64,000 nt of DNA from Bog-473 sp963750075 (GTDB lineage Bacteria > Actinomycetota > Acidimicrobiia > Acidimicrobiales > RAAP-2): NCBI GenBank assembly GCA_963750075.1, contig CAVVPG010000004.1, forward strand, positions 186,001 through 250,000, given 5' to 3'. Below are positions 26,076-35,762 of the stretch, piece after piece. Under the pieces are notes generated by a model. It saw only the letters and a program-made list of their open reading frames with translations, ran no database searches and was not told the DNA's origin. The first letter of the stretch is position 1. Every line of letters begins with the position of its first letter. The translations under genes and the position numbers were made by a program.

Positions 26076-26618
26076 TCAGCAGCTCGGTTGCAGGACGAGC
26101 GCCTTGGCCAGGGCGGGCCACTCGTAGACGATCCCGCGCACCCAGGCCCAGAACCCCGCAGGCGGCGCCGCGACCTCGAGCACCTGTCCGGGATAGCAGC
26201 GTCCGATACGCAGGCGCGCCCTCGTGGCCTGCGTCGTCGGCATCACGACGATGATCCTGTGCCAATGGTCGACCGCGGCCAGGTGCGCGATCGAGCGCGC
26301 CTCCCCCTGGGTCGTCTGTGGGTTGGCCCGGAAGCACAGGATGCGCTCGGACCCCAGGTGCAGGACCGAGGGCTCGCAGCTGTAGCCCGGGACCAGGGAG
26401 AAGACGATCGTGGGCGCGTACCGCTCCTTGGCCAAAGTCACACCCACGTCGAACGGTCCGGCGCCGTTGCCGCCCAGAACCACGATCGCGTCGGAGCGCA
26501 CCGGTGCGTTGAGATCGGGGTAGACGAAGAGGCGAAACGTCAGGGCGATGAACGCCAGCACCGGCACCAGCACGATCGCCGCGATGAACAGCGAGCGCCT
26601 CGACCTCAATCTCGCCAC
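26076..26618 (-). CDS. YdcF-like DUF218 protein
   Basis: A 180-residue protein with one N-terminal membrane anchor (SLFIAAIVLVPVLAFIAL) and the DUF218 fold: DAIVVLGGNGAG, LAKERYAPTIVFS, TTQGEARSIA and IIVVMPTTQATRARL. Family members such as SanA and YdcF act at the envelope, with possible roles in barrier function or glycan lipid metabolism, but chemistry is not settled. It lies upstream of the membrane protein at 24485 on the same strand and may be co-transcribed. Confidence 0.8.
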   Translation of the reverse strand: MARLRSRRSLFIAAIVLVPVLAFIALTFRLFVYPDLNAPVRSDAIVVLGGNGAGPFDVGVTLAKERYAPTIVFSLVPGYSCEPSVLHLGSERILCFRANPQTTQGEARSIAHLAAVDHWHRIIVVMPTTQATRARLRIGRCYPGQVLEVAAPPAGFWAWVRGIVYEWPALAKALVLQPSC

Positions 26619-26679
26619 CGGCCACCTCGTGGCCGGCCGTCCGTTCCCCGACGCTCCGCCGGCACAGGACCCACGTCGC

Positions 26680-28842
26680 CTACTTGATCAGCGGGTCCCG
26701 GGGCAGCCCCAGGATGCGCTCGGCGATCTGGTTGCGCGTGATCTCCGACGTCCCGCCGGCGATGGACATGGCGCGCGCCGAGAGCTCGGAGTAACCGGCG
26801 ACGGCGTGCTCACCGTCGAGGAACGCGATGTCCGGGCCGACCAAGTCGGCTTGCAGTCGGGCCCGATCGTGACCGTGCTCCGCCAGCACCAGCTTCGTGA
26901 CGTTTCCCTCGGGCCCGGGGCCGGCGCCGATCACGGCCCGCTGCGCCCGCCGCAGGTTGAGCGCCTTGAGGGCGTGCTCCTTGGCGAGGACGGCGCCGAC
27001 GCGCGCCGAGGCGCCCGGCACCCGCTCCCCACCGTCCTTGAGCAGCGCCAAGAGGTCCATGGGCGCGAAGATGCCGCCGGCACCGCCGCCGATGGAGACC
27101 CGTTCGTTACCCAGGGTGGAACGCGCCACGGTCCACCCGTCGTCTCGGGTGCCGACGACGTCGTCGTCCGGCACGAACACGTCGTTGAAGAAGACCTCGT
27201 TGAAGTCGGCGTTGCCGGTGATCTGACGCAGCGGCCGCACCTCCACACCCGGCGCGTGCATGTCGATGACCATGGCCGTGATGCCGGCGTGCTTCGGCGC
27301 GTCGGGGTTGGTGCGCACCGTGGCCAGCCCGAGGTGGCAGTACTGCGCGCCGCTCGTCCACACCTTCTGCCCGTTCACCCGCCACCCGCCGTCGACGCGC
27401 GTGCCCCGGGTCTTCACGGCGGCCGCGTCGGAGCCGGCGTCGGGCTCGCTGAACAGCTGGCACCACACGTACTCCCCTATGAGCGTCTTGAAGACCCACC
27501 GTTCCACCTGGTCCGGCGTCGCGTACTGGTTCACCGTCATGATGTTCCACCCCGTGATGCCGAGCCCGGGCACCTTCACCCCCGCGGTGCGCAGCTCTTC
27601 GTCGATCACGATCTGCTCGACCGCGCCCGCGGCGCGCCCCCACGGCTTGGGCCAGTGGGGCACCAGCAGCCCCGATTCCACGAGCGCCCTGCGCTGCTCG
27701 GCTCCGCGGAGCGCCCCGATGCGCTCGGCCTGGCCCCGCACCTCGGGCCTGATGACCTCGGCCTCGTCCGGCAGGTCGAGCGTGACCTCGCGGCTCGTGC
27801 CCCGGGACGCCTCCGTCGTCACGTCCTCGGCGTCTGCGGGCGAGGCCAACAACCCGTCGAGCACGAGGGCCCGGCGCAGGAACAGGTGCGCGTCGTGCTC
27901 CCAGGTGAACCCGATGCCGCCGTGCACCTGGATGTTCATCTGGGCGCTGTGCACCGCCGGGCCGAAGGCCAGCTGCGCCGCCATGGCTGCCACCAGGTCG
28001 AATTCGTCGGCCGCGCCCGCGGCGGCCCGCGCGGCGTCCCACACGGCAGCTGTGGCCAGCTCCGCCGCCACCAGCAGGTCGGCGCAGTGGTGCTTGACCG
28101 CCTGGAAGGTCCCGATCGTCCGACCGAACTGCACCCTCTCCTTGGCGTACGCCACCGCGGCGTCGGTGCAGGCGGCCATGACGCCCACGGCTTCCGCCGC
28201 GCCGAGCGTGCGGGCCAAGGATCGGGCGCGTGCCAGCGCGCCCACCAGCACGTCGGCGTCCCGTGTCCGCACCGACGACACCGTCACCCTGGCCGAGCGC
28301 CGCGACGGGTCGAGGTCCTTGGTGCCGGTGACGGTGACGCCGTCGGCACCACACGGGAGCGCGACCACGTCCTCCCCGGCGCGCAGCAGCAACAGGTCGG
28401 CTCCGACCCCGCCCAGGACGATCCCGCCGTCCCCGTCGAGCACCCCGTCGCGCAACGTCAGCGTCCCGCCGAGTCCGAGCGCGGCCGCCACGCTCCCGTC
28501 GGCCAGTCCCGGCAGGAAGTAGGCGCGCTGTTCCCCGCTGCCGCACTGCGCGATCACCGCCGAGGCGAGCACCGTGGGCAGGAACGGCCCGGGCGCGACC
28601 TGGCGCCCGAGCTCGTCGAGCACGACGACGAGCTCGCTCAGGCCTGCACCGGAACCTCCGTGCTCCTCGGGCAGGTGGATGCCGAGCCAGCCCAGGTCGG
28701 CCATCTCCTGCCAGAAGGACGGCCTCGGCTCGGCGTCCGCCTCCAGCAGAGCCCGCGTTGCGGCCAGCGAGCCGTGCGCCGTCAGCAGGCCGCGCACGGT
28801 GGCACCCAGCTCCTGGTGCTCGTCGGTGATGGCGATCGCCAT
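26680..28842 (-). CDS. Two-domain acyl-CoA dehydrogenase, FadE34-like
   Basis: A 720-residue flavoprotein made of two fused acyl-CoA dehydrogenase units. The first (1-330) has LGWLGIHLPEEHGGSGAG and VQFGRTIGTFQAVKHHCADL. The second has CQLFSEPDAGSDAAAVKTRG, VNGQKVWTSGAQ and the C-terminal SIAGGTSEITRNQIAERILGLP. The same size and architecture occur in mycobacterial FadE34, which acts on steroid side-chain CoA thioesters, so a bulky or branched acyl-CoA is likely. Which unit holds the active base was not resolved. It is divergent from the ABC-F gene. Confidence 0.9.
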   Translation of the reverse strand: MAIAITDEHQELGATVRGLLTAHGSLAATRALLEADAEPRPSFWQEMADLGWLGIHLPEEHGGSGAGLSELVVVLDELGRQVAPGPFLPTVLASAVIAQCGSGEQRAYFLPGLADGSVAAALGLGGTLTLRDGVLDGDGGIVLGGVGADLLLLRAGEDVVALPCGADGVTVTGTKDLDPSRRSARVTVSSVRTRDADVLVGALARARSLARTLGAAEAVGVMAACTDAAVAYAKERVQFGRTIGTFQAVKHHCADLLVAAELATAAVWDAARAAAGAADEFDLVAAMAAQLAFGPAVHSAQMNIQVHGGIGFTWEHDAHLFLRRALVLDGLLASPADAEDVTTEASRGTSREVTLDLPDEAEVIRPEVRGQAERIGALRGAEQRRALVESGLLVPHWPKPWGRAAGAVEQIVIDEELRTAGVKVPGLGITGWNIMTVNQYATPDQVERWVFKTLIGEYVWCQLFSEPDAGSDAAAVKTRGTRVDGGWRVNGQKVWTSGAQYCHLGLATVRTNPDAPKHAGITAMVIDMHAPGVEVRPLRQITGNADFNEVFFNDVFVPDDDVVGTRDDGWTVARSTLGNERVSIGGGAGGIFAPMDLLALLKDGGERVPGASARVGAVLAKEHALKALNLRRAQRAVIGAGPGPEGNVTKLVLAEHGHDRARLQADLVGPDIAFLDGEHAVAGYSELSARAMSIAGGTSEITRNQIAERILGLPRDPLIK

Positions 28843-29040
28843 GGCTGCCCCCTTGTCCGTCGCCCGGCCCGGGCCGGTGCCCGCGCCCCCGGCTGCACGA
28901 CACTACTGAACGTCGCTGCACCACCTCCAAGTCCGGTAGCACTATCATTCCGACCGTGAGGTAGAGCTTCGACGCACTGACGGCCGCGCCATGGCGCGCC
29001 ACCGCCCACGTCCTTCTCGTCCGTTCCCCGGAGCTCCCAC

Positions 29041-30681
29041 ATGCCCGCACTCTCCGCACCCGCCGCGACGCTCGTCGCCCAGCACCTCCGACTCGAACGC
29101 GGGGGACACGCCGTCCTCGACGACGTGTCGCTCACCGTCGCACCCGCGACCTGCCTCGGCGTGGTCGGCCCCAACGGGGTCGGCAAGTCGACGCTCCTCC
29201 AGACCCTGGCCGGCCTGCTACCGCCCGCGGCCGGACGAGTCCGCGTCGACCCACCGCTCGCGACCGTCGGCTACCTGGGCCAGGAGCACGCACACGGCGC
29301 AGGCGAGACCGTCCGCGCCGCGCTGTACCTCCGGACCGGCGTCGCGACGGCAGAGGCCGAACTGTCAGCTGCGGCGGCCGAGCTCGCGACGAGGGAAGCG
29401 GGGGCCGACGACCGTTACGCGGCGGCGCTGGCGCGCTACGAGTCGCTCTCTGCCGGCGACTTCGAAGGGCGCCTCGTCACCACCCTCGAACAGGTCGGGC
29501 TGCCGCCGTCGGTCGCAGCGCACCCGGCCGCGGCGTTGTCGGGCGGCCAGGAGGCCCGCGTGGCCCTGGCCGCCATCCTCCTCGCCCGCTTCGACATCAC
29601 CCTGCTCGACGAGCCGACCAACGACCTCGACTTCGACGGGCTGGCCCGGCTCGAGGACTTGGTGACCCGGCGCTCCGGCGCCATGGTGATCGTCTCGCAC
29701 GACCGTGCCTTCCTGGACCGGACCGTGACGCACGTGCTCGAGCTGGACGGCCACACGCGGGCCGGGCGCCTGTACGGCGGCGGCTGGGCGGGCTACCAGG
29801 CCGAGCGGGAGGCCGACCACGCTCATGCCCTCGAGGCGTACGAGCTCTACGAGGCGCAGCGGGCGGAGCTACGCGGTCGGGCCCAACGCGAACGGCAATG
29901 GGCGACCAGCGGCGTCGCCCGGGAGAAGAAGCACCCCCGCGACAACGACAAGGCGCAGCGCGACTTCCGGATCAACCGGACGGAGCGACTGGCCAGCAAG
30001 GCGCGGCGCACCGAGCGAGCGCTCGAGTCGCTCACGGTGGTCGAGAAGCCATGGGAAGGCTGGGACCTCCGCTTCTCCGTCAACGAGGCCACCCGGTCCG
30101 GCACCATGGTCGTCCGCCTCGCCGACGCCGTGGTGCAGCGGGGCGACTTCACCCTGGGGCCGCTCACCCTCGACATCGCCTGGGCCGAGCGCATCGCGCT
30201 GGTGGGTCCCAATGGCTCGGGGAAGACGACGCTCGTCGAAGCCATGCTCGGCCGGCTCCCGCTGGTGGCCGGGACGCGGCGCATGGGACCGAGCGTGGTC
30301 GTCGGTGAGCTCGCGCAGGACCGGCGGATCCTGCAGCATGGCCCGAGCGTGGCCGACGCCTTCATGGCGGCGACGGGTCTCCCCCGGGACCGGGCCCGGT
30401 CCCAGCTGGCCAAGTTCGGGCTGGGCGCGGACGCGGTGCTGCGGTCCCCCTCCACGCTCTCGCCCGGCGAGCGGACCCGCGCCGAGCTGGCCGCCTTCGC
30501 CGCCACAGGCGTCAACTTCCTCGTCCTCGACGAGCCGACGAACCACCTCGACCTGCCGGCGATCGAGCAGCTCGAGTCCGCTCTGCGGGCCTACGCCGGC
30601 ACGCTGCTCCTCGTCTCGCACGATCGCCGCCTGCTCGAGGCCGTCACGCTGACCCGCCGCGTGGAGCTGCCCCTCGGGTGA
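29041..30681 (+). CDS. ABC-F family ATPase (ribosome-associated or antibiotic-protection type)
   Basis: Soluble protein of 546 residues with two ABC domains and no membrane span. First Walker A GPNGVGKST, signature LSGGQEAR and LLDEPTNDLD; second GPNGSGKTT, LSPGERTR and LDEPTNHLD. The basic linker (HPRDNDKAQRDFRINRTER) matches the ABC-F interdomain arm that reaches the peptidyl-transferase region. Some relatives give resistance to macrolides, lincosamides or pleuromutilins; others act in translation. The arm is short here, so class cannot be set by eye. GGAG lies before ATG 29041. Confidence 0.9.
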   Translation: MPALSAPAATLVAQHLRLERGGHAVLDDVSLTVAPATCLGVVGPNGVGKSTLLQTLAGLLPPAAGRVRVDPPLATVGYLGQEHAHGAGETVRAALYLRTGVATAEAELSAAAAELATREAGADDRYAAALARYESLSAGDFEGRLVTTLEQVGLPPSVAAHPAAALSGGQEARVALAAILLARFDITLLDEPTNDLDFDGLARLEDLVTRRSGAMVIVSHDRAFLDRTVTHVLELDGHTRAGRLYGGGWAGYQAEREADHAHALEAYELYEAQRAELRGRAQRERQWATSGVAREKKHPRDNDKAQRDFRINRTERLASKARRTERALESLTVVEKPWEGWDLRFSVNEATRSGTMVVRLADAVVQRGDFTLGPLTLDIAWAERIALVGPNGSGKTTLVEAMLGRLPLVAGTRRMGPSVVVGELAQDRRILQHGPSVADAFMAATGLPRDRARSQLAKFGLGADAVLRSPSTLSPGERTRAELAAFAATGVNFLVLDEPTNHLDLPAIEQLESALRAYAGTLLLVSHDRRLLEAVTLTRRVELPLG

Positions 30682-30876
30682 GCTCCTCGCGCGAGGAGCC
30701 GCCGTCCCGGCCGGGCAGCCGCACCGCGATCGCAACCCTGCTGCGCCGCAGGATCACCCGGGGACCGCCATCCTGTTGTGCAGTTGTAGTCCTGCGCACC
30801 GGGCGCCGGTCCGGCAGGCCCAGGGTGGAGACCCGGTCCGGTACCGGGCGTGGCATGCAGAGCGGGGGAAGCACCG

Positions 30877-31164
30877 ATGAAGAAACTCCTCATGAAGGAC
30901 AGCCTCGAGAGAGCGGAGCGGATGGTCGTGGCGCTCATCGAGTCGGCCAACCGGTCGCACGCCGAGGCCACCTGGCGGTACGAGCTCACCAGCGAGGTGG
31001 GCAACATCGAGGTGGTGCCCGGGCCCGACGCGCACACCTTGCGCATCCACCCCTGCTGGCTCCGCTACGTCGTGGCGCAGGGCGAGTTCAAGTCGTGCGT
31101 GGCCGACGAGATCGAGGCCTGGCACCTGCTCGAGCGCCTGACCGGCCACCACAGCGTCGCCTGA
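30877..31164 (+). CDS. Small hypothetical protein, 95 residues
   Basis: Not recognised. ATG 30877 follows AGCGGGGGAAGC, a convincing ribosome site; an earlier ATG at 30853 lacks one. The protein is mixed helical and strand, with SLERAERMVVALIESANRS at the start and a conserved-looking end (CWLRYVVAQGEFKSCVADEIEAWHLLERL). No signal peptide or membrane span. It lies alone between the ABC-F gene and the convergent FAD oxidoreductase gene. Confidence 0.65.
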   Translation: MKKLLMKDSLERAERMVVALIESANRSHAEATWRYELTSEVGNIEVVPGPDAHTLRIHPCWLRYVVAQGEFKSCVADEIEAWHLLERLTGHHSVA

Positions 31165-31212
31165 GCGGGCCGCCGGGCGAGGCCCGGCCACCGCCCAGCG
31201 GGGGGCCCCGGG

Positions 31213-32634
31213 TCAGGAGAACCGCTCCCGCAGCGCGGCCTCGGCCGCCCACACCCCGCACATGCCGTGGACCCCTCCCCCCGGTGGGGTCGAGGCCGAG
31301 CAGAGGTACACACCCTCGAGCGGCGTCCGGTAGGGGTTCCACCGGGGCACCGGCCGGAGGACGGTCTGGCGCAGGGTCGCCGCGCCGCCGTTGACGTCGC
31401 CACCCAGCTGGTTCGGGTTCTCCGCCTCCGCCTCGGCCGCCGTCCGCACCGTGCGGGCCAGCACGCGATCGCGGAACCCCGGTGCGAACCGCTCGATCTG
31501 CGCCTCGATGCGCTCGCTCATGTCCAGGCCCGAGCCGTTGGGCACGTGGCAATACCCCCAGAGCGTGTGCCGGCCCGACGGGGCCCGCGTCGGGTCGACC
31601 ACCCCGGGCTGCGCGAGGAGGACGAACGGCCTCTCGGGGTGCCGCCCGGCGCGCACCGTCGCCTCCGAGTGCGCCACCTCGTCGAAGCTGCCCCCGACAT
31701 GGACGGTCACCGTGCGCCGACAGGCCTCGGCGCTCCAGGGCACGGGGCCGTCGAGCGCCCAGTCGACCTTGCAGGCGCCCGGTCCCGGCCGGAAGCGCGC
31801 CCACGGCCTGCCCACCCGCCCGGAGAGGCGCGTCCCGGCGAGCGCCACGAATTGGCGCGGCGAGACGTCGAGGAGCAACGCACGCGCCGGGGGCAGCTCG
31901 GACAACGAGGTCACCCAGCGTCCGGTCCGCACGACACCGCCCAGGCGCCGCAGCTCGGCCGTCAGTCCGAGCGAGATGGCCGCACTGCCCCCTTCGACGA
32001 CGGGCCACCCGACCCCGTGGCCGAGCGCCGTCAGCAGGAGGCCGAAGGCGGACGTCAAGGGCGCCGTGAGCGGCTCCATGGAGTGCGCGGCGGCGCCGGC
32101 CAGGAGCGCCCGCGCCGCGTCGGTGCTGAAACGCCGCGCCGCGTGGCGGACGGAGGGCACACCGACCATGGCGAAGCGGGCCAGCGCGAGCGGGTCGCGC
32201 GGCATGCTGCGCATCGGGCCCAGGACGTAGGCGACGATGCGGTCGAGCCGGTCCACCAGCGGCACCATCAGCTCCCGGTACGCGGCGGCGTCGCCACCGA
32301 GGTGCGAGGCCGTCTCGTCCACGCTCCGGTCGAGCGCCACGGCCCGCCCGCCGCCGAGGGGGTGGGCGAACGCCACCTCGGGCTGGCGCAGGACGATGCC
32401 GAGCGCGGGCAGGTCGAGGGTGCGGAAGAAGGGGGACGCCACCAGCGCCGGGTGGACGGCGGAGCAGACGTCGTGGCGGTAGCCCTCGAGCGTCAGTGCC
32501 TCGGTCCGGGTCCCGCCGCCGACCGTGGGCGCTCCCTCCAGGACCTCGACGCCGAGCCCGGCCCGGGCCAGGGTCAGCGCAGCCGCCAGCCCGTTGGGCC
32601 CCGAGCCCACCACGACCGCGTCCGTGCGCTGCAC
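31213..32634 (-). CDS. Phytoene-desaturase-like FAD-dependent oxidoreductase
   Basis: A 473-residue flavoprotein of the NAD(P)/FAD carotenoid and retinoid oxidoreductase family. It has the dinucleotide motif VVGSGPNGLAAAL at the N-terminus, then VLEGAPTVGGGTRTE, and the C-terminal FAD-contacting YLCSASTPPGGGVHGMCG. Length fits CrtI-like members, but no phytoene synthase or other carotenoid gene is nearby. The reaction could be desaturation or isomerisation of a lipid. Divergent from the serine hydrolase at 32794. Confidence 0.86.
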   Translation of the reverse strand: MQRTDAVVVGSGPNGLAAALTLARAGLGVEVLEGAPTVGGGTRTEALTLEGYRHDVCSAVHPALVASPFFRTLDLPALGIVLRQPEVAFAHPLGGGRAVALDRSVDETASHLGGDAAAYRELMVPLVDRLDRIVAYVLGPMRSMPRDPLALARFAMVGVPSVRHAARRFSTDAARALLAGAAAHSMEPLTAPLTSAFGLLLTALGHGVGWPVVEGGSAAISLGLTAELRRLGGVVRTGRWVTSLSELPPARALLLDVSPRQFVALAGTRLSGRVGRPWARFRPGPGACKVDWALDGPVPWSAEACRRTVTVHVGGSFDEVAHSEATVRAGRHPERPFVLLAQPGVVDPTRAPSGRHTLWGYCHVPNGSGLDMSERIEAQIERFAPGFRDRVLARTVRTAAEAEAENPNQLGGDVNGGAATLRQTVLRPVPRWNPYRTPLEGVYLCSASTPPGGGVHGMCGVWAAEAALRERFS

Positions 32635-32793
32635 ACACCGACGTTACCGACCCCACCCCGGTGGCAGCGGGACCTGGGGGCACGCGGACGGCGGGCGGCG
32701 GGACCGGTTGGCGCGACGGCCGGAACGCTCCTAGTTTTCGCAGGGAGAGCACGACCACCGCGATCAGCGATCGCTCCACGAACGGGGGCTCAC

Positions 32794-33930
32794 ATGGCAG
32801 AGGTGCACGGAACCTGCGACGCGCGTTTCGAGGGTGTCCGCGCCACGCTCGCCGACCAATTGGACACCGGGGCCGACCTGGGGTCGTCGGTTGCCATCTT
32901 CCTGCACGGCGAGCCGGTCGTCGACATCTGGGGCGGCTGGGCCGACGCCGAGAGGACGAAGCCCTGGGACCGTGACACGCTCACCAACGTCTGGTCGACC
33001 ACCAAGACCATGACGTTCCTCTGCGCGCTGATGCTGCACGACCGAGGCGAACTGGACTTCCACGCCCCTGTCGCCACCTACTGGCCCGAGTTCGCGGCCA
33101 ACGGCAAGGAGCACGTCGAGGTGCGCCACGTCATGGGGCACACCGCCGGGCTGCCCGGCTGGGACGAGCCCCTCACCGCGGAGGACCTGGCCGACTGGGA
33201 GCTGTGCACGTCCCGGCTCGCCGCCCAAGCGCCGTGGTGGGAGCCGGGCAACGGGTCGGGCTACCACGCCGTCACCCAGGGTTACCTCATCGGCGAGATC
33301 GTCCGCCGCATCACCGGCGAGACCATCGGCCAGTGGTTCGCCCGTGAGGTCGCCAAGCCACTCGATGCCGACTTCCACATCGGCCTCCCGGCCAGCGAGG
33401 ACCACCGGGTCTCCAACGTGATCCCGCCGCCGCCGATCGACCTGGACGCCATGGGCGGCCAGGTCCCCGAGCTCATGCTGCGGACGTTCATGAACCCACC
33501 GATCGACGCCACCATGGCCCACCACGAGTGGTGGCGCCGGGCCGAGATCCCCGCGGCCAACGGCCAGGGCAACGCACGGTCCGTGGCGGCCGTCCAGTCG
33601 GTGGTCGCCGGCCGGGGTGCGGCCCGCGGCGTCCGCCTGCTGTCCGCCGAGGGCACTGACCCGATCTTCGAGGTGCAGGCGGACGGCATCGACAAGGTGC
33701 TGGGCATGCACCAGCGCATCGGCATGGGCTACGGACTGAGCAACCCGCCCGACATGCCGATCGGCCCGCGGGCCTGCTACTGGGGCGGCTACGGCGGCTC
33801 CGTCGTCGTGATCGACCAGGACGCCGAGCTCGTCGTCTGCTACGTGATGAACCGCATGGAGTCGGGCGTCACCGGCGACCTGCGCGGGGCGAACATCATC
33901 GCCGCCACCGTGGTCGGCCTGGCCTCCTAG
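32794..33930 (+). CDS. Beta-lactamase-fold serine hydrolase (EstB/class C-like)
   Basis: A 378-residue member of the beta-lactamase-related esterase family. It has the S-x-x-K catalytic pair in WSTTKTM (Ser68, Lys71) and a tyrosine in GSGYHAVTQGYLIG that can act as general base. A GYGG motif sits near the C-terminus in WGGYGGSVVV. No signal peptide, so it is probably cytoplasmic and more likely an esterase than a drug-inactivating lactamase. ATG 32794 is supported by ACGGGGGCTC. The long open frame upstream to 31267 is antisense to the FAD oxidoreductase gene and was rejected. Confidence 0.88.
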   Translation: MAEVHGTCDARFEGVRATLADQLDTGADLGSSVAIFLHGEPVVDIWGGWADAERTKPWDRDTLTNVWSTTKTMTFLCALMLHDRGELDFHAPVATYWPEFAANGKEHVEVRHVMGHTAGLPGWDEPLTAEDLADWELCTSRLAAQAPWWEPGNGSGYHAVTQGYLIGEIVRRITGETIGQWFAREVAKPLDADFHIGLPASEDHRVSNVIPPPPIDLDAMGGQVPELMLRTFMNPPIDATMAHHEWWRRAEIPAANGQGNARSVAAVQSVVAGRGAARGVRLLSAEGTDPIFEVQADGIDKVLGMHQRIGMGYGLSNPPDMPIGPRACYWGGYGGSVVVIDQDAELVVCYVMNRMESGVTGDLRGANIIAATVVGLAS

Positions 33931-33951
33931 CAGGAACCGCCCGCCGGCCGG

Positions 33952-35265
33952 CTACCCGGCTGCCTGGTGCTCGTCGAGGTCCGTGCGCATCCGCGCCGCT
34001 CCCAGCCTGGCCCCGATGCCGGCGACCAGCTGCTCGGCCGCGCGGAGGGGCAGCTTGGCCTCGTCCGTGGCGACGGTGAGGAGGAGCTCGCCCCGGTACG
34101 TGGTGACGGACACGAACGCCACCTGGTTGGCGGCGGGGCTCAGCGCGAAGGTCACGCGCCGCACCCAGGTCGGGTCGCCGGTGTCGTCCACGACGCCCAC
34201 GTTGCTCACCGCGACGTTCTGGGCGCTGGCGGCCAACCACGTGCCGAACGACTCGATGCCCCCGCCCGACACCGCGAACGAGCCGGCCCTCGCGAAGCGG
34301 TAGAACAGGTGGCTCTCGCCGCGAGCGACCTCGCGAGCGACCTGCTCACCGATGTCACGTGCCAGCGTCGGCTCCGTCTCGGCGCACACGCGGTACGGGG
34401 TGCAGAGCAGCCCGATGGCGACCACGACGTCGTCGGCGGCGATCGGCGGCTCGACCCTGGAGCGCAGGTCGGTCGGGACGGCGAGGCAGATCGTACGGTC
34501 CTCCCCGGCTCCGTCGAGCGCCGCGGCCGACTGCAACACCGCGGCGGCGATCGCCCCGGTGACGCTGGTGCCCTCGGCGCGCGCCGCCTCGACCAGCCGG
34601 CGCACCGCAGCCGGAGGCAGCACGAGGCGGGCGTAGCGGGAGGTGCGGGCGGCGGCGCCGGCATGGCAGGCGAACGCAGCCGGCTCCGCCTGACCGTCGC
34701 GCTCGGCCCGGATCGTCGAAAGGACCCCGACGGCCGCACGCGGCGACCGGAGCGCGGCGGGGAACCGCTCGTGCAGGGGCGGCGGCACGGACCCGCGGAC
34801 GCCCGGGCCGCCGTCGCCGGCATCGATCCATCCCAACATGTGCTGCAGGGCGCGCACGCCGGCGCGGGCGTCGACCAGCGCGTGATGCACGACCAGGGCG
34901 ACGGTGGAACGGTCCTCGCCCGCGGCCGGCGCGTAGACGCAGCGGGCCAGTGGGCCGCTCGCAGCGAACGGGCGCTCCACCAGCGAGCGGAACGATGCCC
35001 CGTCGCCCGGAGCGGTCGGGTCGCCCAGGGCGATCTCCGCCGCAGCCTCGACGAACACGGGCTCCCCGTCCCGGACCTCGACCCCCGCCCGGAGCAGCGG
35101 GTGGCGCCGTTGCAGCGCGTCCAGCGCACGCCGGAGATCCGCGGGCTCCACGCGGCACTCGAGCTCGGCCAGCATGACCAGGTTCATGTTGGCGACATGG
35201 CCGAGGAGCCAGAAGTACCGTTCCGCCGGATCGAGCGCGCGCAGCACGGGCGCGGCAGGCTGCAT
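33952..35265 (-). CDS. PapA/WES-like condensing acyltransferase
   Basis: A 437-residue protein of the CoA-dependent acyltransferase superfamily. It carries the HHxxxDA catalytic motif (VVHHALVDARAG) in the first half, RALDALQRRHPLLRAGVEV before it, and AVSNVGVVDDTGD near the second-half channel where DFG-like motifs lie in condensation domains. It resembles phthiocerol dimycocerosyl transferase and wax-ester synthase-like proteins of actinobacteria, moving an acyl group to an alcohol. ATG 35265 fits the family start; a GTG at 35289 is possible. Substrates unknown. Confidence 0.75.
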   Translation of the reverse strand: MQPAAPVLRALDPAERYFWLLGHVANMNLVMLAELECRVEPADLRRALDALQRRHPLLRAGVEVRDGEPVFVEAAAEIALGDPTAPGDGASFRSLVERPFAASGPLARCVYAPAAGEDRSTVALVVHHALVDARAGVRALQHMLGWIDAGDGGPGVRGSVPPPLHERFPAALRSPRAAVGVLSTIRAERDGQAEPAAFACHAGAAARTSRYARLVLPPAAVRRLVEAARAEGTSVTGAIAAAVLQSAAALDGAGEDRTICLAVPTDLRSRVEPPIAADDVVVAIGLLCTPYRVCAETEPTLARDIGEQVAREVARGESHLFYRFARAGSFAVSGGGIESFGTWLAASAQNVAVSNVGVVDDTGDPTWVRRVTFALSPAANQVAFVSVTTYRGELLLTVATDEAKLPLRAAEQLVAGIGARLGAARMRTDLDEHQAAG

Positions 35266-35296
35266 CGCGGCCGAGGCTACTTGAGCCACTCCGCGC

Positions 35297-35692
35297 TCAG
35301 ACCAACCCTGGGGAGATCACCGCCTCGGCTTCGATCTCCACCTTCCAGGCGGGGTCGAGCAGCCCCGCCACCACGACCATGGTCGCCGCGGGGCGCACGC
35401 GTCCGAGCACCTCGCCGTGGACCGCGCCGACGGCCGCGCCGTCCTCGACCGCGGTGATGTACATCCGGGTGCGCACGACGTCGGACAGCGCCGCTCCCGC
35501 CTCGGCCAGCGCGGCCGCCACGATCTCGAAGCAGCGCCGCGCCTGGGCCCCCGCGCCCTCGGGGCAGCCTCCCCCCTGTACCACGGGACCCGTCCCCGAG
35601 ACGAACACCCGGTCCCCCACCCGCAGCGCCCGGCTGAACCCGATGGTGGGCTCGAACGGCGAGCCCGAGGAGATGCGCTGGCGATCGACCAT
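35297..35692 (-). CDS. RidA/YjgF/UK114-family protein
   Basis: A 131-residue RidA-like protein that would hydrolyse reactive enamine or imine intermediates, or act in a related catabolic step. It has SGTGPVVQGGGCPEGAGAQARRCFE, read in short parts, SDVVRTRMYITAVED and the C-terminal VEIEAEAV with the family glutamate. The arginine of RTRMYI matches the conserved carboxylate-binding arginine. ATG 35692 lies just opposite the L,D-transpeptidase region; the longer frame upstream is its antisense shadow. Confidence 0.88.
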   Translation of the reverse strand: MVDRQRISSGSPFEPTIGFSRALRVGDRVFVSGTGPVVQGGGCPEGAGAQARRCFEIVAAALAEAGAALSDVVRTRMYITAVEDGAAVGAVHGEVLGRVRPAATMVVVAGLLDPAWKVEIEAEAVISPGLV

Positions 35693-35762
35693 GGCCCGCA
35701 TCCTCGCACCCGTAGCTGCCGGCCCCGCGCCCGCCGGTACCATTGCCGCCATCGGAGGTCGG

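Noticed and set aside
31267..32793. N-terminal extension of the serine hydrolase frame
   Set aside because: It is antisense to the FAD oxidoreductase gene and has no ribosome site. ATG 32794 has one and fits the family length.
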